This document shows positions 7,466-14,444 of a stretch of 33,669 nt of DNA, piece by piece. This DNA is from an uncultured Lachnospiraceae bacterium (GTDB lineage: Bacteria > Bacillota > Clostridia > Lachnospirales > Lachnospiraceae). The notes beneath the pieces are model-generated. The model had not been told where the DNA came from and did not search any database. It saw only the letters and a list, made by a program, of their open reading frames with translations. The stretch lies in the NCBI GenBank assembly GCA_937910785.1, contig CALDLG010000033.1, positions 1 to 33,669 of the forward strand. The letters are read 5' to 3'. The stretch's first letter is position 1; each line of letters starts with the position of its first letter. The position numbers were made by a program, and so were the translations under genes.

Positions 7466-8098
7466 ATGAATTTGACAATAAAGAGAACCGAGGAAACAAG
7501 TTGGGATCAGGTGAAAGCCATGGTGGTAGCAGGCTCCCTGAAGGTGGGTGATGAGGTATCTGATAATTTGCTCACCGGGGAGCGGATTGTGCATGTGGTG
7601 GCAGATATTGGCCCGGATGATGTGAAGTTTATCAGCAAGGACTGCTTGGATGAGAGGTTTGCATGGAATGAAAGCGGATCCAATGAGGGCGGCTTTAAGG
7701 AGAGCTCTCTCTGCAAAATTCTGAATGAGAAGGTGTGGAACATTCTGCCTGAGGAGCTGAGGGCGGTGATCTCTGAGAGGGAGTGCCTTCAGATTGTGGA
7801 AGGGAAAGAAGAGCGGTACCCTCTGAAATTGTGGCTGCCCACAGAGTATGAGGTGTTTGCTGATGATTGGGCCTCTGAAGCAAAAGAGGGGCAGCAGTTT
7901 GAGCTCTTCAAGGATCCCCGGAACCGCATCAAGGGGGCCGGTGACGGAGGGAGCCGGGCCTACTGGTGGCTGCTGTCCGTTTGTGGTGACAATTCTGCCA
8001 GTGCCTGCTTTGTCAACTACGTTGGCGGTACCCACTACAGTAGCTGCGCCTATGAACTCCGGGTGCCCGTCTGCTTCTCAATCAAAATCAAAGAATAA
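7466..8098 (+). CDS. DUF6273-type protein, probable DGR variable protein
   Basis: This 210-aa protein has a DUF6273-like body: VGDEVSDNLLTGE, an invariant-looking LCKILNEKVWNILPEEL segment, LWLPTEYEVF, then FKDPRNRIKG and AYWWLLSVC, ending with VPVCFSI. The fold resembles the C-type-lectin/formylglycine-generating-enzyme-like scaffold used by DGR target proteins, in which the C-terminus displays a ligand-binding surface. From TCC at 7976, 26 codons in a row end in C or T, the trace expected when a template rich in AAC/AAT codons is copied with adenine mutagenesis. The C-terminal ~180 bases are also visibly more GC-rich than the rest. No reverse transcriptase or template repeat is in the window. 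It is preceded by AAAGGAGGAT. It probably makes an adaptable ligand-binding protein of unknown target. The alternative is an ordinary DUF6273 protein. Confidence 0.75.
   Translation: MNLTIKRTEETSWDQVKAMVVAGSLKVGDEVSDNLLTGERIVHVVADIGPDDVKFISKDCLDERFAWNESGSNEGGFKESSLCKILNEKVWNILPEELRAVISERECLQIVEGKEERYPLKLWLPTEYEVFADDWASEAKEGQQFELFKDPRNRIKGAGDGGSRAYWWLLSVCGDNSASACFVNYVGGTHYSSCAYELRVPVCFSIKIKE
7961..8077 (+). repeat. Candidate DGR variable region (VR)
   Basis: This segment runs from the conserved Tyr-Trp-Trp codons to the Val-Pro-Val-Cys-Phe codons. Between them, all 26 codons from 7976 to 8053 end in a pyrimidine and encode mixed small and polar residues (Cys, Gly, Asp, Asn, Ser, Ala, Tyr, His, Thr, Val). 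The ends are conserved as in known variable proteins, and GTGCCCGTCTGCTTC at 8063-8077 is in the place of the mutagenic-homing initiation sequence. The template repeat would lie elsewhere in the genome. Confidence 0.6.
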
Positions 8099-8101
8099 TC
8101 A

Positions 8102-8285
8102 AAGAAAATCCCTGCCACTTCTATTGGACATATTTAACGATCCGGAAAATGCATACTGGCAGGCAAGAAAAATATATAAAGAAATCTGGGATAGTAAAAT
8201 TCCAAAAGGAGATTTGGCATTTTTATATAAGTGGGATGCAAATCCCTATGTATGGGTAATAGAGTTTGAACAGATAAAAGTATAG
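8102..8285 (+). pseudogene. 3' fragment of a phage gene of unknown family
   Basis: From about 8102 an open frame encodes some 60 residues with protein-like composition (NDPENAYWQARKIYKEIW, then IPKGDLAFLYKWDANPYVW and VIEFEQIKV). There is no ATG or ribosome binding site after the stop of the variable protein. The frame continues upstream only by overlapping the variable protein in another frame, where the residues look meaningless. The simplest reading is the C-terminal remnant of a gene whose front was lost when the DUF6273 gene arrived. A TTG start at 8122-8127 without a ribosome binding site is possible but unlikely. Confidence 0.5.
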
Positions 8286-8324
8286 ATTTTGTAAAATAGC
8301 AGTAGAACTATAGGGGTGATTATT

Positions 8325-8717
8325 GTGACAAGAGAATTGCTGGAAGAATATACATACAAAAAGATGGAAATCTGTGATCTGGAAAATGCTGTTTATGCGT
8401 TAAATGGCAATAGTGCTATGATTGCGAGGGATACAGTTCTTGATTATCGAAAAGGATATCCGGCGCCGACTGCGGTGATAGGCATTGACTGGGAAAAAGT
8501 GGATAGAATAGAGAGACAGTGTGAAAATAGAATAGCAGTTCTTAAAAGAGAGTGTGAAGAGATAGAAATATTCATAGAGGCAATAGAGGACAGTCTCACA
8601 AGAAGGATATTCAGGCTGCATTACATAGACGGTTTGCCACAAAGTAAGATTGCAAAACGCTTGAAAGTATCTCAGTCTGTGGTAAGTAAAAAGATAACCC
8701 TTTTTTTAAGAATATAA
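8325..8717 (+). CDS. Sigma-70 region 4-like phage regulator (first copy)
   Basis: The start is the GTG at 8325, four bases after AGGGGTGAT; the resulting N-terminus (VTRELLEEY) matches that of the neighbour. The 130-aa protein has a central coiled coil (KVDRIERQCENRIAVLKREC) and a C-terminal helix-turn-helix (RRIFRLHYIDGLPQSKIAKRL, then VSQSVVSKKIT) of the sigma-region-4 type. Phage proteins of this DUF1492/RinA/ArpU-like class activate late transcription. Position just before the packaging and structural operon fits a late-gene regulator. The gene is 15 bases from a paralogue. Two divergent copies in tandem are unusual. Confidence 0.7.
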   Translation: MTRELLEEYTYKKMEICDLENAVYALNGNSAMIARDTVLDYRKGYPAPTAVIGIDWEKVDRIERQCENRIAVLKRECEEIEIFIEAIEDSLTRRIFRLHYIDGLPQSKIAKRLKVSQSVVSKKITLFLRI

Positions 8718-8732
8718 CAGGAGAACGTTGTC

Positions 8733-9008
8733 ATGACCAAAGAATTTCTGAAAGAGTATAAAAGTAAGAAAGAAGAGATAAAGGAGATCCGCCAAGAAAA
8801 GCGTTATGAAGATAGAATATTGATTCTAACAAAGGAATGTGAAGCCGTTGAAAGGTTTATTGAGGAGATACCGGAAAGCCTACTAAGACGTATTTTTCGT
8901 ATGTATTACATTGATAATCTTACACAGAAAGAAATCGGTGATACTCTGAACATGGAAAGAAGTAGTATCAGCAAAAAAATTAATAGATATCTGAAATCTT
9001 TTTTATGA
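8733..9008 (+). CDS. Sigma-70 region 4-like phage regulator (second copy)
   Basis: This 91-aa protein aligns with the preceding one: MTKEFLKEYKSKK at the start, a middle of the kind ILTKECEAVERFIEEI, then RRIFRMYYIDNLTQKEIG and SSISKKINRYL. It is shorter because the middle insert of the first copy (about residues 25-65) is missing. The helix-turn-helix at about residues 58-85 should contact DNA. Both copies precede the terminator at 9126 and the late genes. They may bind the same late promoter or have separated roles, which is inference. Confidence 0.7.
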   Translation: MTKEFLKEYKSKKEEIKEIRQEKRYEDRILILTKECEAVERFIEEIPESLLRRIFRMYYIDNLTQKEIGDTLNMERSSISKKINRYLKSFL

Positions 9009-9125
9009 GTGGTAAATCTAAAAATTTTATAAACTATACAACTTTCACACAATTCACAAAAAGAATAATTATAATAATAATCAGGGAATCCAGACAGAAT
9101 GGACGACCAATTTTTCCCCATGAAG

Positions 9126-9162
9126 AAAGCACCTGACTGCAGTTTCTGCCGTCAGGTGCTTT
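9126..9162 (+). terminator. Intrinsic terminator after the regulator genes
   Basis: AAAGCACCTGAC (9126-9137) pairs with GTCAGGTGCTTT (9151-9162) over a 13-base loop, followed by TTAATT. The perfect stem and short T-run make a good rho-independent terminator separating early/middle genes from the recombinase. The same hairpin type (GCACCTGA/TCAGGTGC) recurs at 26375-26406. Confidence 0.8.
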
Positions 9163-9201
9163 TAATTATGGAAAAAGATAAGTAAATCAGGAGGTATCTT
9201 C

Positions 9202-9768
9202 TTGAATACAGTAGAACCGATCAGGGATATGGATCTGGTGCTGGATGTCGCAGATTACTTAAAAGCAAGAAATGAAAGAAATTATGTTCTGTTTATGTTT
9301 GGTATTTATACAGGGCTTCGGATTTCTGACATATTAAAATTGCGTGTACGGGATGTGAGGGAAAAGGATTATGTGTATATTCGGGAAAACAAGACAGGAA
9401 AGGAAAAGCGCTTTCCTATCAATGGAGAATTAAAGCCGATTATTGTAAATTACATACAGGGGAAAAAAGACTTTGAATATTTGTTTAAATCTCCTAATTA
9501 TCCCAACAAGGCAATTAGTCGACAACAGGCATATAATATTTTAACGGATGCAGGCAAAGCATTCGGGATAATCGCGATAGGGACGCATACATTGCGAAAG
9601 ACGTTTGGCTATCATATGTATCAGCAGACACATGATGCGATAACGGTTAAGGATATACTTAATCATGCGCATATGTCGGAAACATTGCGTTATATTGGGA
9701 TTAATCAGGATAATAAAGACAGGGCTATCATGGGGCTGACTTTCAGGAAGAAGAGCGGCAAAGGATAG
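9202..9768 (+). CDS. Small tyrosine recombinase (integrase family)
   Basis: The TTG start at 9202 is supported by CAGGAGGT six bases upstream. The 188-aa product is essentially a catalytic domain without the usual N-terminal core-binding domain. Catalytic residues can be placed: Arg 40 (TGLRISDIL), Lys 64 (NKTGKEKRF), His 129 and Arg 132 (HTLRKTFGYH), His 155 (LNHAHMSE) and nucleophile Tyr 164 (TLRYIGI). It should cut and rejoin DNA. Its place before the terminase genes, not at an attachment site, argues against it being the main integrase. Such XerC/D-like mini-recombinases are seen in this position in Firmicutes phages; dimer resolution or DNA inversion are possible roles. Downstream sequence contains paired inverted motifs that could be its sites. 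Confidence 0.85.
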   Translation: MNTVEPIRDMDLVLDVADYLKARNERNYVLFMFGIYTGLRISDILKLRVRDVREKDYVYIRENKTGKEKRFPINGELKPIIVNYIQGKKDFEYLFKSPNYPNKAISRQQAYNILTDAGKAFGIIAIGTHTLRKTFGYHMYQQTHDAITVKDILNHAHMSETLRYIGINQDNKDRAIMGLTFRKKSGKG

Positions 9769-9827
9769 TCTTTTATTTTGATTTTCCTTTAGTAAAAATG
9801 GGAAAGGGTTTTTCTCTTTGTCATTCG

Positions 9828-9933
9828 TTTGACATATAAAACGATTGTCAAATAGGGGATATATTTTCGAAGGCATTATATTGAAAGAAAATACAAGCGG
9901 CCTATTTGACAAAGCCATAAGATATGTCAAATA
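9828..9933. repeat. Two nested inverted repeats of TTTGACA
   Basis: Four copies of a TTTGACA core occur: plus at 9828-9834, minus at 9846-9852, plus at 9904-9910 and minus at 9925-9931. They form two convergent pairs. Pairs also nest: TTGTCAAATAGG (9845-9856) is the exact reverse complement of CCTATTTGACAA (9901-9912), and the outer pair shares TTTGACATAT. The second pair (TATTTGACA, 13 bases, TGTCAAATA) has the shape of a tyrosine recombinase core site. The element starts 60 bases after the recombinase gene. Confidence 0.7.
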
Positions 9934-10105
9934 AATGCGGGGTGACGGATGATCTGATGCAGATGGGACAATCCCGGAAAACATAGGTTCTTCCGAACGC
10001 CCGTTCTTTCGTTGCGGGTCCGCGAACGCAAAGGTTTGCCAGATATGGAAAAAAAATAACAGAAGTTGCCGTTTCCGATTCGGAGACCAGAAAGAGGGTA
10101 AATAT
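9934..10105 (+). promoter_or_regulatory. Intergenic region before terminase, candidate cos/packaging site
   Basis: No gene is seen here. The stretch 9936-10045 is more GC-rich than its surroundings and contains short dyads (GAACG-CC-CGTTC at 9995-10006, and TTGCG/CGCAA around a GC-rich core at 10012-10031). Lambda-type phages with GpA terminases keep cos directly upstream of the small terminase gene, so this is the natural place for the packaging site. This is positional inference; the cut cannot be located by eye. Confidence 0.35.
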
Positions 10106-10675
10106 ATGGCCAAAATGGATATAGAATCTGCAAAAGTTACAAATATAGACAGTGTAACCGTTTCCGCTGCGGTATTGGGGGATTTGGTAGGAGTTTCGGA
10201 CCGGCGCATACGGCAGATGGCAGAGGAGGGAGTAATAATAAGAGCCGCGAAAGGGCGTTATAAGTTGGTTGATTCTATAAAGAATTACCTTCTGACATTA
10301 AAACTGGCTGCAGAAGGTGTGGGAGTAGATTTAGTAGACGGTGAGATCGATTATGATGAGGAAAAAGCGCTGCATGAAAGAATAAAGCGATATATTTCCG
10401 AGCTAAAACTACAGGTTATGAAAGGAGATCTGCATAAGGCAGGGGATGTTGAAACAGTTATGTCGGATATGCTGGTGGCATTTAAAACGAGGATAATGAA
10501 TATTCCGTCTAAGGTAGCTCCGATATTGGAAAGTCGTGATGCATCGTTTATAAAGGAGCATCTTACAAAAGAAGTTATTGAAGCGCTTAATGAACTGAAG
10601 GACTACGATCCGGAAATATTTTATGGTGATGAATGCATTAAAGACGAAACCGATGAAGAGGAAGAAAATGGATAG
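10106..10675 (+). CDS. Terminase small subunit (Nu1-like)
   Basis: This 189-aa protein starts with a winged-helix/MerR-like DNA-binding segment: VSAAVLGDLVGVSDRRIRQM then AAKGRYKLVDSIKNYL (about residues 21-55), as in lambda Nu1 and related packaging proteins. The second half, helical (LHERIKRYISELKLQVMKGD, then MLVAFKTRIMNIPSKVAP), is typical of small subunits that pair with GpA-type large subunits. It should bind the packaging site and deliver DNA to the large subunit, whose gene overlaps its last eight bases. The acidic tail (DETDEEEENG) is probably disordered. The start follows AAAGAGGG. Confidence 0.85.
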   Translation: MAKMDIESAKVTNIDSVTVSAAVLGDLVGVSDRRIRQMAEEGVIIRAAKGRYKLVDSIKNYLLTLKLAAEGVGVDLVDGEIDYDEEKALHERIKRYISELKLQVMKGDLHKAGDVETVMSDMLVAFKTRIMNIPSKVAPILESRDASFIKEHLTKEVIEALNELKDYDPEIFYGDECIKDETDEEEENG

Positions 10676-12593
10676 TAGTAGAGCTAAAAATGAAAAGTTG
10701 TCGTTTGTAGAGCCAGACAAAATACAGGACAAAGAGCAGCGGATCGAATATAAGACTTTGAAACTGTTTCGTAAGATAGCCAAAGTGGTAAGCCCACCGC
10801 CGATTCTTACAGTAAGTCAGTGGGCAGATCGTTATAGGAGATTATCGTGCGAGAGTGCAGCGGAACCCGGACAGTGGAATACAGACCGGGCTCCATATCA
10901 AAGGCAGATAATGGATGCTGTGAACGATCCGGAAGTTGAAGATATTGTGATAATGAGCTCGTCGCAGGTTGGGAAGACGGAATTGATCCTTAACATAATA
11001 GGGTATTATATAGACCATGATCCGGCACCTATGCTGGTAGTACAGCCGACAGCAAAGCCAATGGCAGAAGATTTTTCAAAAGACCGTCTGGCACCAATGA
11101 TTCGGGATACGCCGACGCTGGCCGGAAAAGTCCGCGATGCAAAATCAAAAACTTCAGGGAATACGATTCTGCACAAAATTTTTCCGGGAGGCCATGTAAC
11201 GATTGCCGGGGCAAATTCTCCATCCAGCCTTGCATCAAGACCGGTCCGGATCGTATTAATGGATGAGATCGACAGATATCCGGTAAGTGCAGGAACTGAG
11301 GGCAATCCAATTAAACTGGCGGAGAAAAGGACAACCGCATTCTGGAATAAAAAGAAGATTAAAGTTTCTACGCCTACTTTAAAGGGATATAGCCAGATAG
11401 AAAAGGAATTTTATTCTGGGACGATGGAAGAATGGTGTATACCCTGTCCTTGTTGTGGAAAATACCAATCGTATGAATGGAAGAGGGTTAGATTTTCAGA
11501 TGCGACAATGGAGTGCAAATATTGCGGTGAGCATATTGCGGAAGTGGACTGGAAGCAGGGGGAAGGAAAATGGATTGCGGAACATCCGGAAAGAAAACGT
11601 AAGCGGTCGTTTCATTTGAATGAGCTTGCATCTCCATGGAGACACTGGCCGGAAATTATCCTGGACTGGAAGGAAGCCTATCATGAGCTTAGAGAAAACA
11701 ATGATCCTAACAAAATGAAAACCTTTATAAACACATCGCTCGGAGAAACCTGGGAGGAACAGGGAAAAGGTGCAGATGAAGATTCTCTTTTATCCCGCAG
11801 GGAACAATATAAAGCAGAGATCCCGGATGGAGTGTTAGTCTTAACTGCGTCCGTCGATGTGCAGGATGACCGCTTTGAAATCGAAGTTGTCGGTTGGGGG
11901 CGTGGTTTTGAAAGCTGGGGCATCCAGTATGAAAAAATATACGGGGATTTGGATAAGGAAGAAACATGGGATGAGTTGGGAATATGGCTTGACAGAGAAT
12001 TTTCTTTTGCCTCAGGAGCTTCGCTGCTAATTGCGAAAATTTGTATTGATACCGGAGGACATAAAACGACAGAGTGTTACAAATTCCTGAAACGTGTAGA
12101 GAAAAAAGGAAAGGGAAAACGCATAATCGGCATAAAAGGATTCGGAAGAGAAGGGCAGGGAATTCCGCTTCTTTACAAAAGTTCGTTAAACAATGAGTAT
12201 AAAGCAAAAGTGTATATTTTAGGTGTGGATAGCGGTAAGGAAACCGTTATGACAAGGCTTGGAATAACAGAGGAAGGGCCGGGTTATTGTCATTTTCCGA
12301 TAAATATTGATCGTGGCTATGATGAGAATGTTATAAAAGGATTTAACAGTGAACAAAAAGTGACAGAGGTGAAAAACGGCTATAAGGTGAGTAAGTGGAT
12401 AAAGAAGAGAGGACCGCGTAATGAACCGTTGGATCTTCGTGTTTATAATACGGCAGCAATTGAAATATTGAATCCGAATTTTGATATTCTGGAAAAGAAA
12501 GTGAATGCCGGAATCAATTACATGAAAAGAATACCGGGAAAAGCAATAAAGAAGCGAAAAGCAGGAACTGTCAGCCGGGGGATAGAAATATAG
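10668..12593 (+). CDS. Terminase large subunit, GpA family
   Basis: I place the start at the ATG at 10668, overlapping the small-subunit stop and preceded by GAAGAGGAAG; in-frame codons upstream lie inside the small-subunit gene. The 641-aa motor has Walker A SSSQVGKTE (about 97-105), Walker B VLMDE (196-200), a zinc ribbon with Cys 257/260/262/263 and 283/286, and a C-terminal nuclease region with SVDVQDDRFEIEVVGWG and ICIDTGGH. Order and length match lambda GpA (641 residues). It pumps DNA into the prohead and cuts concatemers at cos or a similar site. It heads the head-gene operon. Confidence 0.93.
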   Translation: MDSSRAKNEKLSFVEPDKIQDKEQRIEYKTLKLFRKIAKVVSPPPILTVSQWADRYRRLSCESAAEPGQWNTDRAPYQRQIMDAVNDPEVEDIVIMSSSQVGKTELILNIIGYYIDHDPAPMLVVQPTAKPMAEDFSKDRLAPMIRDTPTLAGKVRDAKSKTSGNTILHKIFPGGHVTIAGANSPSSLASRPVRIVLMDEIDRYPVSAGTEGNPIKLAEKRTTAFWNKKKIKVSTPTLKGYSQIEKEFYSGTMEEWCIPCPCCGKYQSYEWKRVRFSDATMECKYCGEHIAEVDWKQGEGKWIAEHPERKRKRSFHLNELASPWRHWPEIILDWKEAYHELRENNDPNKMKTFINTSLGETWEEQGKGADEDSLLSRREQYKAEIPDGVLVLTASVDVQDDRFEIEVVGWGRGFESWGIQYEKIYGDLDKEETWDELGIWLDREFSFASGASLLIAKICIDTGGHKTTECYKFLKRVEKKGKGKRIIGIKGFGREGQGIPLLYKSSLNNEYKAKVYILGVDSGKETVMTRLGITEEGPGYCHFPINIDRGYDENVIKGFNSEQKVTEVKNGYKVSKWIKKRGPRNEPLDLRVYNTAAIEILNPNFDILEKKVNAGINYMKRIPGKAIKKRKAGTVSRGIEI

Positions 12594-12614
12594 AATGGAA
12601 AGGAGAAAATTAAT

Positions 12615-12842
12615 ATGCAGAAAAAATACCTTGAGCGTTGTAAAAAACGTCTTGAAATGTATTATGAAGCCGAAGAGGCGGTTCTGTTGAATCAAGAGTA
12701 CAGGATTGGAACAAGGACCCTGCGCAGGGCAGATCTGGCCACAATACGGGACGCAATTAAAGATTTGGAAAGAAAAATTGAAATATTGGAAAAAAACGGC
12801 GGTAAAAATAAGGCATACAGGTTTATTCCGCGGGATATTTAA
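12615..12842 (+). CDS. DUF6148 head protein (GpW position)
   Basis: This 75-aa helical protein contains the pattern LERCKKRLEMYYEAEEAVL, YRIGTRTLRRADL and FIPRDI, which matches DUF6148. These proteins lie between GpA-type terminase and portal genes, the position of the head-tail joining protein GpW in lambda. It probably acts in head completion or portal assembly; this is positional inference. A clear GGAAAGGAG site precedes it, and the portal gene begins 9 bases after its stop. Confidence 0.8.
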   Translation: MQKKYLERCKKRLEMYYEAEEAVLLNQEYRIGTRTLRRADLATIRDAIKDLERKIEILEKNGGKNKAYRFIPRDI

Positions 12843-12851
12843 GGAGAAGCA

Positions 12852-14420
12852 ATGAATTTATTTGACAAGGTTATTGAAATGGTAAGTCCACAGGAAGCCC
12901 TGCATAGGGAAGCGGCACGATGGAAACTTGAGGCAATGCGGGGGTTTAAAAATTCCGGGTATGATGAGTCCGGGGCATCGCGGCATAAAAATTCAATGCG
13001 CGGATGGCTGGCATCCAGCAAAACACCGCAGGAAGATATTGACAGAAATATTCCAATACTGAGGCAGCGATCTCGAAGCCTGTTTATGTCGGCCCCGCTG
13101 GCGGTTTCCGCGATAAAAACGAACCGGACCAATATTGTCGGAGAAGGATTACGACTTAAAAGTACAATTGACGCGGATTTTCTAAGAATGACAGTAAAGC
13201 AGGCAGCGGAGTGGCAGCGCAATGCAGAGCGGGAGTTTGAATTATGGGCGCGGGATAAACATTGTGATTCTACAAGGGTAAATAATTTTTATGAAATACA
13301 GCAGGTGGCTTGCATGGGATGGATGATGAATGGTGATGCATGTGTGCTTTTGGAATATGAACAGCCAACGAGGATGCTTCCGTATGGCCTCCGCATACAC
13401 CTTATAGAATCGGACCGTATTTCCACTCCATATAGTAGCGGAAACAATGTTTATTTATATGCAGTGGACCCCAATACCCAAAACCGAATTTTTAACGGTG
13501 TGGAGGTAGATCAAAATAATCGGGTCGTGGCATACCATATATGTTCTGCCCACCCAAACAGCAGTCTGCATGCAAAAAAGGAATGGAAAAGAGTAAAAGC
13601 GTTTGGAGACAAGACAGGGACGCCAAATGTTCTTATGCTGTATGAAACGGAAAGGGCAGAACAATACAGGGGCGTTCCGTATCTGGCGCCTGTAATAGAA
13701 TCCCTTAAACAACTAACGCGTTACAGTGAAGCGGAAGTAATGGCAGCAGTTATAAATGGTTTTTTTACGGTATTTATAAAGTCTGAAAAAGGAACTTCAG
13801 AGATGGGGTTTACGGGAATTGTGGATGAGGAAGATCAGGTGTCCAACGATAATGTAAATTATGAACTGGGACCGGGCATGGTACATATGCTGGAGCCGGG
13901 CGAATCGATAGATATTGCAGACTCAAAACGTCCATCAAGCAATTTCGACGCATTTACCACTTCACTCGCGAAATATGTGGGCGCAGCGCTGGAGATTCCG
14001 CATGAAATACTGGTTAAAAATTTTCAATCGAATTATTCAGCATCGCGGGCCGCATTGCTGGAAGCAGGGAAGGCTTTCCGCATGAAAAGGTCATGGCTGG
14101 CAGCAGATTTATGTCAACCGGTTTATGAAATTTTTTTGTCTGAGGCAGTTGCCAGTGGAAGATTGAAAGCCCCCGGCTTTTTTATTGATCCGCGCATCCG
14201 GATGGCATATTGCGGCGCACAGTGGAACGGACCGGCGCAGGGAATGATTGATCCTGTAAAAGAAGTTAATGCGGCGGCAAAGCGGATCAGTCTTGGCGTT
14301 TCAACACGACAGCGTGAAACAATAGAAATGACCGGAGGTGATTTTGACAGCAATGTGGCGCAGCTGGAGCGTGAAAATCAGCTCATGAAAGAGGCCGGAC
14401 TTCTTTCTGAACAAAAATAG
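12852..14420 (+). CDS. Portal protein, lambda GpB family
   Basis: This 522-aa protein forms the dodecameric ring at the capsid vertex through which DNA passes and to which tail connectors attach. The family is recognisable from RGWLASSKTPQEDID near the N-terminus, then LRQRSRSLFMSAPLAVSAIK, GEGLRLKSTID, the central LIESDRISTP, and RGVPYLAPVIESLKQLTRYS plus EIPHEILVKNFQSNYSASRA before the C-terminus. Length matches lambda GpB (533 residues). The C-terminal ~30 residues (AQLERENQLMKEAGL) may be clipped by the maturation protease encoded next. Confidence 0.92.
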   Translation: MNLFDKVIEMVSPQEALHREAARWKLEAMRGFKNSGYDESGASRHKNSMRGWLASSKTPQEDIDRNIPILRQRSRSLFMSAPLAVSAIKTNRTNIVGEGLRLKSTIDADFLRMTVKQAAEWQRNAEREFELWARDKHCDSTRVNNFYEIQQVACMGWMMNGDACVLLEYEQPTRMLPYGLRIHLIESDRISTPYSSGNNVYLYAVDPNTQNRIFNGVEVDQNNRVVAYHICSAHPNSSLHAKKEWKRVKAFGDKTGTPNVLMLYETERAEQYRGVPYLAPVIESLKQLTRYSEAEVMAAVINGFFTVFIKSEKGTSEMGFTGIVDEEDQVSNDNVNYELGPGMVHMLEPGESIDIADSKRPSSNFDAFTTSLAKYVGAALEIPHEILVKNFQSNYSASRAALLEAGKAFRMKRSWLAADLCQPVYEIFLSEAVASGRLKAPGFFIDPRIRMAYCGAQWNGPAQGMIDPVKEVNAAAKRISLGVSTRQRETIEMTGGDFDSNVAQLERENQLMKEAGLLSEQK

Positions 14421-14444
14421 GTTATAAAGAAGGGAGACAATATA

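Noticed and set aside
7403..8035. 210-codon open frame antisense to the DUF6273 gene
   Set aside because: It overlaps two convincing plus-strand genes. Its Pro/Leu/His-rich product has no domain pattern. Long antisense frames are expected where the third base is biased, as in the variable region.
7848..8101. Start of the frame that ends at 8285, as part of an intact gene
   Set aside because: This part overlaps the variable protein and encodes an improbable Ser/Pro/Gly-rich sequence. Only the portion after about 8102 looks like protein, so I treat it as a fragment.
9009..9125. Sigma-A-type late promoter before the recombinase
   Set aside because: TATAAT-like sequence is present in an AT repeat, but no acceptable -35 lies at 16-18 bases. 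A regulator-dependent promoter is possible but cannot be shown.
9005..9136. 43-codon frame starting at ATG overlapping the second regulator stop
   Set aside because: It contains six isoleucines in a row from an AT repeat and ends inside the terminator. No domain is recognisable.
9541..10209. 222-codon antisense frame across the recombinase end and terminase start
   Set aside because: It runs over coding sequence on the other strand, has no ribosome binding site, and its product is low complexity.
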